64,000 bases of DNA, taken from NCBI GenBank assembly GCA_012517815.1, contig JAAYUF010000051.1, forward strand, positions 27,570 through 91,569, read 5' to 3'. Origin of the DNA: Clostridiales bacterium. Lineage in GTDB: Bacteria > Bacillota > Clostridia > Christensenellales > Aristaeellaceae. Positions 9,175 to 17,334 of the stretch are shown piece after piece. Numbering within the stretch: position 1 is the stretch's first letter; the number at the start of each line of letters is the position of its first letter. Both the position numbers and the translations under genes were made by a program. The notes below the pieces were generated by a model, which was given only the letters and a program-made list of their open reading frames with translations, was not told where the DNA came from and made no database searches.

Positions 9175-9591
9175 ATGAAGGAAATCTGGGCATGGATTCA
9201 GGCGGCGCTGGTAGCCGTGGGTGGTTTTCTCGGTTGGTTTGTCGGTGGCTTCGATGGTCTGCTTTATGCGCTGATTGCGCTAATGGCTGCCGATTACGTG
9301 ACGGGTGTGATGTGCGCCATTGCCGACAGGACGCTTTCCAGCGCGGTCGGCTTTCGCGGCATTGCCAAGAAGGTGCTGATCTTCGTACTGGTCGGCGTCG
9401 GGCACATCGTGGACACCTATCTGATCGGCAACGGCAGCGCGTTGCGCACGGCGGTGCTGTTCTTCTATTGCTCCAACGAGGGCGTGTCGATGCTGGAAAA
9501 CGCCGGGCATCTGGGCTTGCCGATTCCGCAGAAGCTCAAGGATGTGCTGGAGCAGCTACACTCGAGGGACGGCGACAACGAAATCAAGTAA
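9175..9591 (+). CDS. Phage holin (toxin secretion / phage lysis holin family)
   Basis: A 138-residue protein with hydrophobic segments near residues 8-28, 30-47 and 65-85 and a charged C-terminal tail, typical of the phi105/Cph1-type holin family. Holins make the membrane lesions that release or activate the lysin. Motifs seen are ADYVTGVMCAI and SNEGVSMLENAGHLGLPIP, both characteristic of the family. AGGAGG lies 8 nt before the ATG. The lysin follows, with a hairpin between them. Confidence 0.9.
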   Translation: MKEIWAWIQAALVAVGGFLGWFVGGFDGLLYALIALMAADYVTGVMCAIADRTLSSAVGFRGIAKKVLIFVLVGVGHIVDTYLIGNGSALRTAVLFFYCSNEGVSMLENAGHLGLPIPQKLKDVLEQLHSRDGDNEIK

Positions 9592-9596
9592 GACAG

Positions 9597-9626
9597 GGGG
9601 ACGGCGAGTAATCGCCGCCCTCTTTT
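9597..9626 (+). terminator. Hairpin with T-run between holin and lysin
   Basis: A 10-bp stem with one mismatch and one G-T pair (9597-9606 with 9613-9622), loop AGTAAT, followed by TTTTCCTTT. It could attenuate read-through into the lysin gene. Confidence 0.55.
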
Positions 9627-9643
9627 CCTTTGGAGGAGCTAGC

Positions 9644-10462
9644 ATGATGGTCAAGACGAATCTGGGGCTGGTCGAGTGGGCAAAGGCGTGGCTGGGTCAA
9701 GCCTATTGGTTTGGCACATGCTGCTACGCTTGTACACAGAGCCTTCTTACGCGCAAAGCGAAGCAATATCCCAAGTCATACGCGGAGAACCGAATGAGCC
9801 GCTACCGGGCGGATATTGCCGCCGACAAGAAATGCGCCGACTGCATTGGACTGGTTAAGGGCTATTACTGGGCACGGGAGGACGGCACGCAGGTCTACGG
9901 ACTCGACGGCAGGCCGGATCAGGGCGCAAACGGCGCGTACAATTCCGCCAAAATGAAGGGCACGATCGCCACCCTGCCGGAGCTGCCCGGCCTGATCCTC
10001 TGGAAAAGCGGCCATGTGGGCGTTTACATCGGAAACGGCGAGGCCATTGAAGCCAAGGGTTTCAGCTACGGCATTGTGAAAACCAAGGTTATAGGGCGCG
10101 GCTGGACGCACTGGTTCCGCTCGCCCTACATCGATTATCTCACTGAAGGGAGCGCGGGCGATGCGCAGACAGGCGTGGAGGAAACGAATGAAAATGCGAA
10201 CCAACCCGTTGAAGGTGGCGCGGAAGAACCGGCGCTGGATCTGGGCACGCGGCTCCTGTGCGTTACGCCGGGGCAGCCTCTGATGCGCGGTAGCGACGTG
10301 TTGGCTGTGCAGACGCGCCTGCTGGCCAAAGGGTTTGCGCCCGGCAAGCTGGACGGTGTGTACGGGAACATCACCAAGGCTGCGGTGGTAGCCTTGCAGA
10401 CAGCCTGTGGCATCAAGGCAGATGGCGTTGTGGGGCCGGATACGCGGGTGTTCTTACGATAG
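9644..10462 (+). CDS. Endolysin: NlpC/P60-type domain plus peptidoglycan-binding domain
   Basis: A 272-residue lysin. ATG 9644 is chosen because GGAGGAG lies just upstream; the open frame extends further without a site. Residues 1-165 are an NlpC/P60-like cysteine peptidase: the catalytic Cys is in CADCIGLVKG (the second Cys of this motif), the His is in SGHVGVYIGNG, and a polar third residue follows. Residues about 165-200 are an acidic Asn/Glu linker. The C-terminal 70 residues form a peptidoglycan-binding fold (VQTRLLAKGFAPGKLDGVYG, ADGVVGPDT). It cleaves peptide cross-links for host lysis after holin action. Confidence 0.88.
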   Translation: MMVKTNLGLVEWAKAWLGQAYWFGTCCYACTQSLLTRKAKQYPKSYAENRMSRYRADIAADKKCADCIGLVKGYYWAREDGTQVYGLDGRPDQGANGAYNSAKMKGTIATLPELPGLILWKSGHVGVYIGNGEAIEAKGFSYGIVKTKVIGRGWTHWFRSPYIDYLTEGSAGDAQTGVEETNENANQPVEGGAEEPALDLGTRLLCVTPGQPLMRGSDVLAVQTRLLAKGFAPGKLDGVYGNITKAAVVALQTACGIKADGVVGPDTRVFLR

Positions 10463-10493
10463 TCTTTACCAACGGGAATTGTAGATATGTTTG

Positions 10494-10530
10494 ACCGCCA
10501 GATGACTCGATCGTCTGGCGGTTCTTTTTT
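10494..10530 (+). terminator. Rho-independent terminator after the lysis module
   Basis: A 9-bp perfect stem (ACCGCCAGA / TCTGGCGGT) followed by TCTTTTTT. It separates the late lysis genes from the recombinase operon. Confidence 0.9.
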
Positions 10531-10578
10531 CCCCGTTAACTTTCGACGTTTTCACGGCCTTTTGTCGGAGGGATGTAC

Positions 10579-10986
10579 ATGACGATTATACAGAAAAGAA
10601 AAGTGGTTTACCTGCGGGAGAAGGGCGAAAGCTATGCTGCGATTGCTTCGGCCATCGGAGTATCTGAGAACACAGTCAAATCCTACTGCCGAAGAAGCGG
10701 CCTTGGTTCGGGGGCTGTAGCACAAATAATGCAAGCGGTTGGGGAAGCTTGCGGCTATTGCGGCGAGCCGCTTCATCACACGCCGGGCGCGAAGAAAAAG
10801 CGGTTCTGCTCTGATCACTGCCGTATGAGATGGTGGGCGAAGCATCCGGAAGCAATCCACAGGAAGGCTATCTACCATTTTACCTGCTCAACTTGCGGTA
10901 AGCCGTTTGAGAGCTATGGGAATTCTCATCGCCAATACTGCTCCAGAGCTTGTTATGGCTTGGACAGGAGACACAACAATGGATAA
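10579..10986 (+). CDS. HTH protein with two zinc-knuckle pairs (sigma-70-region-4-like) of the recombinase operon
   Basis: A 135-residue protein. ATG 10579 is preferred over ATG 10573 because GGAGGG ends at 10572. Residues 1-40 form an HTH like sigma region 4 (YAAIASAIGVSENTVKSYCRR). Two Cys-rich modules follow: CGYCGEP ... FCSDHCR and CSTCGKPF ... YCSRACY, likely zinc knuckles. Such proteins occur directly upstream of paired serine recombinases in Clostridia prophages. It may be a recombination directionality factor or a regulator of the operon; this is inference. It overlaps the next gene by 8 nt. Confidence 0.75.
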   Translation: MTIIQKRKVVYLREKGESYAAIASAIGVSENTVKSYCRRSGLGSGAVAQIMQAVGEACGYCGEPLHHTPGAKKKRFCSDHCRMRWWAKHPEAIHRKAIYHFTCSTCGKPFESYGNSHRQYCSRACYGLDRRHNNG

Positions 10987-11176
10987 GGCGGAATCGGTAT
11001 TTCGGTATCACACTGCCATGGCATTCATGCGAAGCATTGTGTCTAAAGGGATTCTTGGCCCCGAGGATTTGCCCGCTGTATCGGACACACTCGCCCAAAA
11101 GTACGGTTTATCATTGTGGAGTATATTCCTCGATTCGGACTTGCTATGTCGGGAAAACGGAGCCAATATGCCATGA
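10979..11176 (+). CDS. SHOCT-like small protein of the recombinase operon
   Basis: A 65-residue protein starting at ATG 10979 behind GGACAGGAG, overlapping the zinc-knuckle gene by 8 nt. The sequence (MDKAESVFRYHTAMAFMRSIVSKGILGPED) resembles small SHOCT-domain proteins commonly encoded with phage recombinases. The function is unknown. Position and overlap suggest co-translation with the recombinases, perhaps as an accessory or directionality factor. Confidence 0.65.
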   Translation: MDKAESVFRYHTAMAFMRSIVSKGILGPEDLPAVSDTLAQKYGLSLWSIFLDSDLLCRENGANMP

Positions 11177-11191
11177 TGGGAGGTGGGCATT

Positions 11192-12505
11192 ATGGGCAGA
11201 AAGATAACAAAACTGGCGGTTTCGGAGCCTATCCCGACTCGGGAAAGGGTGGCTGCCTACGCACGGGTATCCTGTGGTAAGGATGAAATGCTGCACTCAC
11301 TCGCGGCACAGGTCAGTTATTACAAGGAATTCATCCAAAGCCAGTCAGGATGGGACTTTGCAGGCGTATATGCCGACGAGGCTGTGACGGGAACGAAGGA
11401 CAATCGGGTTGAGTTCGTTCGGATGCTTGCGGATTGCCAGTCGGGCAAGATCGATAGGGTGATCACAAAATCCATCTCCCGATTCGCACGGAATACGGTT
11501 ACCTTACTGGAAACCGTCCGTGGCCTTGGAGAACTGGGCATCGATGTTTTCTTTGAGGAGCAGAACCTCCATACGGCCAGCGCGGATGGTGAGCTTCTCC
11601 TAACTATTCTGGCCAGTTATGCACAGGAGGAGAGCCGCTCAGTCAGTGAAAACTGCAAGTGGCGTATTCGTAAGGATTATCAGGAAGGCAAGCTAACCGG
11701 CGGCGTTCACATGTACGGCTACGATTACAGGGAAGGGACGCTGGTGGTTAATCCGCAGGAGGCCGAGGTTGTCCGGATGATCTTTTCGGATTACCTTTCC
11801 GGTATGGGCAGAAACGCCATTATGCGCAAGTTGATACGGTTGGGCATCCCCACCAAGCTCGGCGGGCGTTGGGCAGAAAACACCGTTGCCAGCATTCTAA
11901 ACAATGAAAAGGTGGTCGGTGATCTCTGCTTGCAGAAGGGTTTTATATCCGACCACCTTACCAAACAGAAGCGAGTCAATCGTGGCGAGCTTCCCATGTA
12001 TTATGTGGAAGGCGCTCATGAAGCCATTATCGACCGGGCAACCTTCGATGCCGTTCAGGCGGAAGTGGCTCGGAGAGCGCATGAGTGCAAGCCTGCCAGC
12101 AAAAAGCCTCGCAGCGAATTTTGCGGCATGATCCGCTGTGGTCGCTGCGGCGCGAACTTCATCCAGAAAATCAACGCGATCGGTACGAAGTACGCCAAAG
12201 CGAACTGGGCGTGCGCTACCTACACCACGCACGGCAAGGATTACTGCGCGGCAAAGCGTATCCCTGAGGATATCCTCCGACAGAAATGCGCGGAAGCCTT
12301 GGGAAGCAACGCTTACAACGCTGCTGACTTCATGGCAAGGGTAGCAGCCATAACGATTCCAGAAGATGGGGTTTTGGTGTTCACCTTCAAAGATGGCACG
12401 CAAGTAACCATTCCATGGGAAAAGCACTCCCGTCGGGACAGTTGGACAGATGAGATGAAAAGCAAGGCGAAGGTCGCGGCAAAGAGGAGGCTTGGCAATG
12501 GCTAA
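11192..12505 (+). CDS. Large serine recombinase 1 (short form, without coiled-coil tail)
   Basis: A 437-residue recombinase. Start ATG 11192 sits 8 nt after GGGAGG. The resolvase catalytic domain carries the nucleophile Ser27 in YARVSC and KSISRFARNT. A recombinase domain follows (about residues 150-260), then a zinc ribbon with CGRCG and a later paired Cys (residues about 310-350). The coiled-coil insertion seen in recombinase 2 is absent; the protein ends with a short basic tail. Probably an integrase or excisionase partner. It overlaps the second recombinase gene by 8 nt (ATGGCTAA), so the two are co-translated. The short form is atypical. Confidence 0.9.
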   Translation: MGRKITKLAVSEPIPTRERVAAYARVSCGKDEMLHSLAAQVSYYKEFIQSQSGWDFAGVYADEAVTGTKDNRVEFVRMLADCQSGKIDRVITKSISRFARNTVTLLETVRGLGELGIDVFFEEQNLHTASADGELLLTILASYAQEESRSVSENCKWRIRKDYQEGKLTGGVHMYGYDYREGTLVVNPQEAEVVRMIFSDYLSGMGRNAIMRKLIRLGIPTKLGGRWAENTVASILNNEKVVGDLCLQKGFISDHLTKQKRVNRGELPMYYVEGAHEAIIDRATFDAVQAEVARRAHECKPASKKPRSEFCGMIRCGRCGANFIQKINAIGTKYAKANWACATYTTHGKDYCAAKRIPEDILRQKCAEALGSNAYNAADFMARVAAITIPEDGVLVFTFKDGTQVTIPWEKHSRRDSWTDEMKSKAKVAAKRRLGNG

Positions 12506-14099
12506 CGTTCGGGTTATCCCCGCTCTGGCGCCGATCGTGTCCGCTCAGGTAAAGGATACGACGGTCAAGCGGCGGGTGGCGGCTTACGCGCGAGTTTCGA
12601 CCGATAGCGACGAGCAGCAGACCAGTTATGAAGCGCAGGTGGATTATTATACCAAGCTGATCCACTCCCGGCCGGACTGGTCTATGGTCGATGTATTTAC
12701 GGACGAGGGAATCTCGGCAGTCAACACCAAGCGGCGTGAGGGTTTCAAGCGGATGGTCGCGGACGCGCTCTCCGGCAAGATTGACCTGATTGTCACCAAA
12801 TCGGTCAGCCGTTTTGCCCGCAACACGGTCGACAGCCTCACCACGGTTCGCAAGCTGAAGGATAACGGCGTTGAAGTCTGGTTCGAAAAGGAAAACATCT
12901 ACACGCTGGACAGCAAAGGCGAACTGTTGATCACCATCATGTCGTCGCTAGCCCAGGAAGAAAGCCGTTCCATTTCCGAAAACGTCACCTGGGGTGCGCG
13001 TAAACGGATGGCCGACGGCAAGATTTCCTTGCCCTACGGTCAATTCCTGGGCTATGAAAAGGGCGAGGATGGCTTGCCGAGTATCGTTGAGAGCGAAGCC
13101 GTGATTGTGCGCCGCATTTTTCGCCAATACATGGAGGGCAAAACCCCCTCGATGATCGGCAAGCTGCTGGAAAAGGACGGGATTCCGGCTCCGGGCGGCG
13201 GTATGATATGGCAGTCCGCCACGGTTCGCTCCATACTCACCAACGAAAAGTACAAAGGGCATGCCCTGATGCAGAAAACCTACTGCTCAAACTTCCTGAC
13301 CAAGAAGATGGTCAAAAATACCGGACAGGTTCAGCAGTATTACGTCGAGGACAGCCATCCAGCGATCGTGTCTCCCGATGAGTTTGACATGGTACAGGCT
13401 GAAATCGAGCGCCGCAAGAGTCTGGGCAGACCGGGTCGATGCAACAGCATATTCGCTGGCAAGATCGTCTGCGGCGATTGCGGCGGCCTTTACGGCAGAA
13501 AGGTTTGGGGCAGTTATAAAGAGGATAAAAACTACCGCAAAGCGGTATACCAGTGCAACGATAAGTATAAAGGGAGCAAGCGATGCACAACCCCGCACGT
13601 GACCGAGGAGCAGATCACGGCTGGGTTTCTGGTTGCGTTTAACAAACTGATGGAAAACCGCTCCCGTCTGATTGAGGATTGCCGCTTGGTGCAGGCTACG
13701 CTTTGTGACACTAGCGCCATCGACGCAGAGATATCCACCCTGCGGCGTGATCTGGATGTGGTTTCGGCACTGGCCCGAAAAGAAATCGCGCAAACCGCAA
13801 AAGCAGCAGGCGACTCGGATTGCAGCAATAGCCACTTGGAACGTTTCCGACAGGTCAATGAACAGATTACGGGGTTGGAAGCCGAAAAGGTAAAACGACT
13901 TGCCAAAGCGAAGGCGCTTGATCGGTTTGTTCGAGAAGTGGAGGGCAAGCCGCTGATCCTGGAAGCCTTTGATGAAAAGCTGTGGCTTGCGGTCGTGGAT
14001 CAGGTGACAGTTGGTGTGGATGGAGAGATGGTGTTTCGGTTTAGAAATGGTGCGGATCTGGCATGTCAATATTCGCTATCAGGACTAGTTATTATATAG
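12498..14099 (+). CDS. Large serine recombinase 2 (with coiled-coil)
   Basis: A 533-residue recombinase starting at ATG 12498, 7 nt after AGGAGG. Catalytic Ser34 lies in YARVSTDS, with KSVSRFARNT in the catalytic domain. It has a recombinase domain (about 160-290), a zinc ribbon (CGDCGG ... QCNDKYKGSKRC) and a predicted coiled coil at about residues 390-475 that would act in synapsis. It is the likely main integrase. The two recombinases differ clearly in sequence, so this is not a simple duplication. Downstream the sequence becomes AT-rich, as expected near an attachment end. Confidence 0.92.
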   Translation: MANVRVIPALAPIVSAQVKDTTVKRRVAAYARVSTDSDEQQTSYEAQVDYYTKLIHSRPDWSMVDVFTDEGISAVNTKRREGFKRMVADALSGKIDLIVTKSVSRFARNTVDSLTTVRKLKDNGVEVWFEKENIYTLDSKGELLITIMSSLAQEESRSISENVTWGARKRMADGKISLPYGQFLGYEKGEDGLPSIVESEAVIVRRIFRQYMEGKTPSMIGKLLEKDGIPAPGGGMIWQSATVRSILTNEKYKGHALMQKTYCSNFLTKKMVKNTGQVQQYYVEDSHPAIVSPDEFDMVQAEIERRKSLGRPGRCNSIFAGKIVCGDCGGLYGRKVWGSYKEDKNYRKAVYQCNDKYKGSKRCTTPHVTEEQITAGFLVAFNKLMENRSRLIEDCRLVQATLCDTSAIDAEISTLRRDLDVVSALARKEIAQTAKAAGDSDCSNSHLERFRQVNEQITGLEAEKVKRLAKAKALDRFVREVEGKPLILEAFDEKLWLAVVDQVTVGVDGEMVFRFRNGADLACQYSLSGLVII

Positions 14100-14223
14100 T
14101 TCTCTTCGTAGCGTTCCACGGAATTGATATGTTTTGTGCGTCGAGATTCTGTTTAGTTGGGCTTCAAAACGTTCAAGAATGTTAACCCACAGTTACACTC
14201 ACAGCGCGTAGTGTTGCAAATCC

Positions 14224-14252
14224 TTGATCAATTTGCTAATCCGTGATACAAT
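14224..14252 (+). promoter_or_regulatory. Promoter of the zinc-ribbon membrane protein gene
   Basis: TTGATC (14224-14229), 17-bp spacer, TACAAT (14247-14252). It stands in front of the 14303 gene and is independent of the recombinase operon. Confidence 0.6.
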
Positions 14253-14302
14253 ACTTCATAATCATTGAAGATAGACAAATCTGACCGAGGAAGGTAAGCC
14301 TT

Positions 14303-14995
14303 ATGAAAACTATGCTTGAAATGACTTGTCCTAAATGCGGAGCAAATTTATCTGCCGAAACAGATAGAGATGCTATTTTTTGTATACATTGCGGTGTGAA
14401 GATACTTTTAAACGATGAAAATACATATACAATTCGCAATGTCGATGAAGCAAAAATCAAACAGGCCGAAACTGATCACATAATACGCATCAAGCAAATA
14501 GAGATGGCAGAAAAAAGAGCTGAGGCGACCCAGAGAAATTTGAAGCTGAAGGTTATAATTTCTCTAAGTCTTGCAATTGTTGGAATCTTTATGATGGTAA
14601 TCGGAGGTATGGCGGGGCAAGCGAGTGGCGATCCAGACTCCGGATTCTATATGCTTACTTTAATCGGATTTTTTCCACTTATGGGGGCTGCATATATCTG
14701 GCTCAATTCCAAAAAGGAAGATGATGGGAACGATTATGGAGATATGGTAAGAGTGCCGTCTGCTGTAGATAGTTTTCAAAGCAAAAATCACGCAGTAATT
14801 GTATCTATTTTTAAGGCTGCTGGATTTAAAAATGTCCAATGTATACCTCTTAATGATTTAACCATTGGAATTCTCAAAAAACCGGGCATGGTAGAGTCAA
14901 TATCAATAAATGGCAACGAAATCACCTCTAGTGGTAAAAAGTTCCCATCGAGTGCGTCTGTAGTAATATCTTACCACAGCTTTGCAAACAGATAA
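14303..14995 (+). CDS. AT-rich zinc-ribbon, coiled-coil, two-TM protein (prophage cargo)
   Basis: A 230-residue protein of unknown function behind GAGGAAGG. Residues 9-31 are a zinc ribbon (CPKCGANL ... FCIHCG). Residues about 45-80 are a charged helix or coiled coil. Two membrane helices lie near 83-105 and 115-133. The C-terminal 85 residues are an alpha/beta module (VIVSIFKAAGFKNVQCI). It is clearly AT-rich against the chromosome and sits between the recombinases and the likely attachment end. That is typical of lysogenic-conversion cargo, with a promoter of its own. A membrane sensor or effector role is possible but unproven. Confidence 0.65.
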   Translation: MKTMLEMTCPKCGANLSAETDRDAIFCIHCGVKILLNDENTYTIRNVDEAKIKQAETDHIIRIKQIEMAEKRAEATQRNLKLKVIISLSLAIVGIFMMVIGGMAGQASGDPDSGFYMLTLIGFFPLMGAAYIWLNSKKEDDGNDYGDMVRVPSAVDSFQSKNHAVIVSIFKAAGFKNVQCIPLNDLTIGILKKPGMVESISINGNEITSSGKKFPSSASVVISYHSFANR

Positions 14996-15338
14996 TTAAC
15001 AACGATCTTACCAAAGGCGATTGGCTGCAATAAGTTGGTCGCCATTATTTACAGATATTTTCCGTGGAGATGATCATGTATCAGCAGTCAAGTTTTCCCA
15101 TCATACTGTATGCCCTTCAATCTTGATTCCCTCAGTCGTATGTACACGAAGATTGTTCACCATCAATGAATTAGGGTAATAAAGTCATTATTCTTCATAT
15201 ATAATGGAGTAGGCTGAGTGGAAACTTCGGTATTGATTTGTCATGGTGAATCGTCAAATATTAGCCCAAAAGGGGTGCAAATTTGACGATTCCCTATCTT
15301 ACAACGATTCCTCTTTGCTCGTGCCAAAATGAACAGGG

Positions 15339-15360
15339 TGTTCGAGTCCCGTCATCTCTA
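15339..15360 (+). other. tRNA T-loop/acceptor remnant, possible attR core
   Basis: TTCGAGTCCCGTCATCTCTA reads like the 3' end of a tRNA (T-loop, T-stem and acceptor side). The sequence upstream does not pair to complete a T-arm. It is where a prophage that used the 3' end of a tRNA gene would leave a duplicate. The intact tRNA would lie left of the window. Confidence 0.4.
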
Positions 15361-15418
15361 CAAAAAGCCCTCTGCAACTACCAGAGATTGATACAGCAAT
15401 AGCATGTAACCGCGAGCA

Positions 15419-15441
15419 AAACCCTATAAACACTAGGGTTT
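15419..15441. repeat. Inverted repeat near the prophage end
   Basis: Perfect 8-bp arms (AAACCCTA / TAGGGTTT) with a 7-nt loop. The role is unclear: a terminator or an att-associated structure. Confidence 0.45.
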
Positions 15442-15456
15442 CACGATATACCAAAC

Positions 15457-15494
15457 ACCACCTATCGACAAGATTTCTCTTATCAATAGGTGGT
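15457..15494 (-). terminator. Hairpin downstream of tRNA-Lys
   Basis: 9-bp perfect outer arms (15457-15465 / 15486-15494) plus inner pairing around loop TTTC. It lies just 3' of the minus-strand tRNA and may end its transcript, although no clean T-run follows. Confidence 0.45.
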
Positions 15495-15502
15495 ATCAGT
15501 TA

Positions 15503-15578
15503 TGGTACACCATTAGGGACTCGAACCCTAGACACCCTGATTAAGAGTCAGGTGCTCTACCAACTGAGCTAATGGTGC
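15503..15578 (-). tRNA. tRNA-Lys (anticodon CTT)
   Basis: Read on the minus strand, the 76-nt sequence folds as a full cloverleaf. It has a 7-bp acceptor stem closed by a G-T pair, a D-arm GCTCAGTTGGTAGAGC, an anticodon loop CTCTTAA with anticodon CTT, a T-loop TTCGAGT and an encoded CCA end. It is intact, so the prophage did not disrupt it. Confidence 0.95.
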
Positions 15579-15618
15579 ATCTTGTCGTCTCACGTAGTTA
15601 CGTTGACCGACGAAGACT

Positions 15619-15646
15619 ATTATACGCATTCTCAGCGAATTGTCAA
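15619..15646 (-). promoter_or_regulatory. Promoter of tRNA-Lys
   Basis: Minus strand TTGACA (15641-15646), 16-bp spacer, TATAAT (15619-15624), both consensus, placed about 40 bp upstream of the tRNA. Confidence 0.85.
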
Positions 15647-15664
15647 CTTATTTTTCGTTCTCGC

Positions 15665-15700
15665 GTCGGTTTGTGTGTCGGTTTGTATGTCGGTTTGTGA
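15665..15700. repeat. Three tandem 12-bp units
   Basis: GTCGGTTTGTGT, GTCGGTTTGTAT and GTCGGTTTGTGA follow each other without gaps. A short slippage-type array. Confidence 0.85.
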
Positions 15701-16368
15701 ATGGCAGGTAGAATTGCCGCCACCCTGTCGCGTCAGGCAACACAAAGGGTACGCCTTTTTGAAGCGGCCTTGCGGCCAAGGCGTCCGCGAGGATCATGGC
15801 AAGCCCGGCAATCAATCCGTCTGCCTTCGCGGTGGGTATACTTGACCGTATCCGTTTCCATGGGCAGAAAACGAGGGATGAGCTTGTTCCGGTTCTCCTT
15901 GCCGCCCCGTTCCCACGCGCAGTAGGGATGCGAAAAACCGATGTTCGCGCGCTATGGGGACCTGGATCGGACGGAGCGCTCCATCCACGCCCCATCCTAA
16001 AACTATGCCATTGGAAGTATTACGGTAAAGAATGAAAAAGCGTTTGTGCTCCGGTAGCATCAAGCCGCAAAGAACAACGGCCGCCAGGAAGGGAACGCTT
16101 TCTCTGCAACGGTTTCATTGCGAAACCTGCAAGGTTTGGCAGATATGTTCGTCCAAGCGTATGAAAAGAATAGGAAAGACCATCACGTTTGTCTTGAATG
16201 CCTTTGAAGCGCGCTCGCCGTCTCCAAAAGCGGAACGGCCATCTCGCTTCGGGCAGCGTCATCCGCATACCGGCTGCATCGCCCGCAACCCGGTTTCTCC
16301 CCTTTCCCTCCCATGGTGTTCCGTCGCCTTGACAACCGGTTCATCCTCGGAAAAATGGCGGCGCAGGG

Positions 16369-16397
16369 TTGTCAGGCCGAGCCACATGGGATACAAT
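16369..16397 (+). promoter_or_regulatory. Promoter of the XRE regulator gene
   Basis: TTGTCA (16369-16374), 17-bp spacer, TACAAT (16392-16397), about 80 bp before the ATG. Confidence 0.6.
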
Positions 16398-16477
16398 AAC
16401 AAAAATGGCGAGGCGTTCCAAATGAACCGGATCGGACAAGCGAAGCGCCCCGCCCACGTAGCAGGAGGTAGCGGAAT

Positions 16478-16969
16478 ATGGCGTCCAAAGTCGGTACCCT
16501 CATCAAGGAAGCCCGGAAACTGGCAGGGTTAACCCAGGAAAAACTGGCCAAGAAGTTGGGCGGCGGCCTTACGGCGGCGGATATCGGCAAAGCGGAACGC
16601 GGCGAGCTAACGCTGCCGGTTGCCACCCTGCGAAAAATCGCCAAGCTAACGGGCGTCACGCAAGCGTCGCTGGTCAACGCGGCGAAAGGCACAGGCAGCA
16701 CGGCCGCCGGCACAGCCGCCGCCAAGCCCCCCGCAAACGCCAGCATGAGCATGCGCGTTACATCAACCGAGAAAAAGCTCATCGAAAGCTACCGCAAAGC
16801 GGACACCGCCACCAAAAAGGCGGCCCTCGACCTGCTGAAGGGAAAAAGCACGAGCCTCCTGTCCACGCTGGTTGGCGGCAGTACGGGCACAAGCGCCACA
16901 GGCCAGGATCAAGGGTCCGTCGCCGAAATGATCACCGATGCCATCGGAAGCCTGTTAGGCAAAAGCTGA
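16478..16969 (+). CDS. XRE-family HTH protein
   Basis: A 163-residue protein with GGAGGT 8 nt before the ATG. Residues 5-65 are a lambda-repressor-like HTH (TLIKEARKLAGLTQEKLAKKL, then IGKAERGELTLP). A low-complexity Ala/Gly/Thr linker follows, and then a helical region (STEKKLIESYRKADTATKKAA) similar to the C-terminal helix of small XRE regulators. The C-terminus is Gly/Ser-rich. It stands alone, so its targets are unknown. It lies outside the likely prophage boundary. Confidence 0.85.
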   Translation: MASKVGTLIKEARKLAGLTQEKLAKKLGGGLTAADIGKAERGELTLPVATLRKIAKLTGVTQASLVNAAKGTGSTAAGTAAAKPPANASMSMRVTSTEKKLIESYRKADTATKKAALDLLKGKSTSLLSTLVGGSTGTSATGQDQGSVAEMITDAIGSLLGKS

Positions 16970-17334
16970 GATTTCACCGGATCGCGGGATGCGCCCTCAT
17001 GCCGATCCGCGCGGATTCCGCCCTCCGTTCGCCGGCGAGCGTGTGATCCTCATGCCCCGGAAGGAGTACGGCGCATACACCCTGCGCCCATCCGGGCAAC
17101 CTGGCGCATCGCCGTTGCGCCTGACGAACCGCGCCTCCCCGCTCAATGCCAGGGCGTTCACAGGCGGCCCGCGGGTTCCTCGGCCGGTCAGGAACGGCAA
17201 TCCCAATTATAGCCGACCCGCAGCGCGATCAAGCAGATCAGCGCCTCCATTCCCCACCCAAACGACCAGGGAACCATTGAACACGGCCCGCAAATGCCTG
17301 TTAATCCAAGGCGGATTTGGGGTATACCCAACGC
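16970..17334. other. Intergenic gap before the oxidoreductase operon
   Basis: No gene seen. It contains a plausible promoter TTGAAC-N17-GTTAAT at 17277-17305 for the downstream operon. Confidence 0.5.

Larger units (their letters stand above)
15000..15502. other. Gene-free AT-rich end of the prophage with attachment candidate
   Basis: No supported gene. It holds a tRNA 3'-end-like remnant at about 15339-15360 and two inverted repeats (15419-15441 and 15457-15494). Confidence 0.6.
15579..16477. other. Gene-poor GC-rich gap
   Basis: Apart from the tRNA promoter, a 12-bp tandem repeat and a promoter near 16369-16397, I see no supported gene. Frames here lack ribosome sites and recognisable sequence. 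The composition returns to chromosomal GC. Confidence 0.6.

Noticed and set aside
15665..15700. Possible CRISPR-like array
   Set aside because: Units are 12 bp and adjacent without spacers, so it is a simple tandem repeat.
16032..16532. A 166-codon frame before the XRE gene
   Set aside because: Overlaps the real XRE start and has no recognisable domain or ribosome site.
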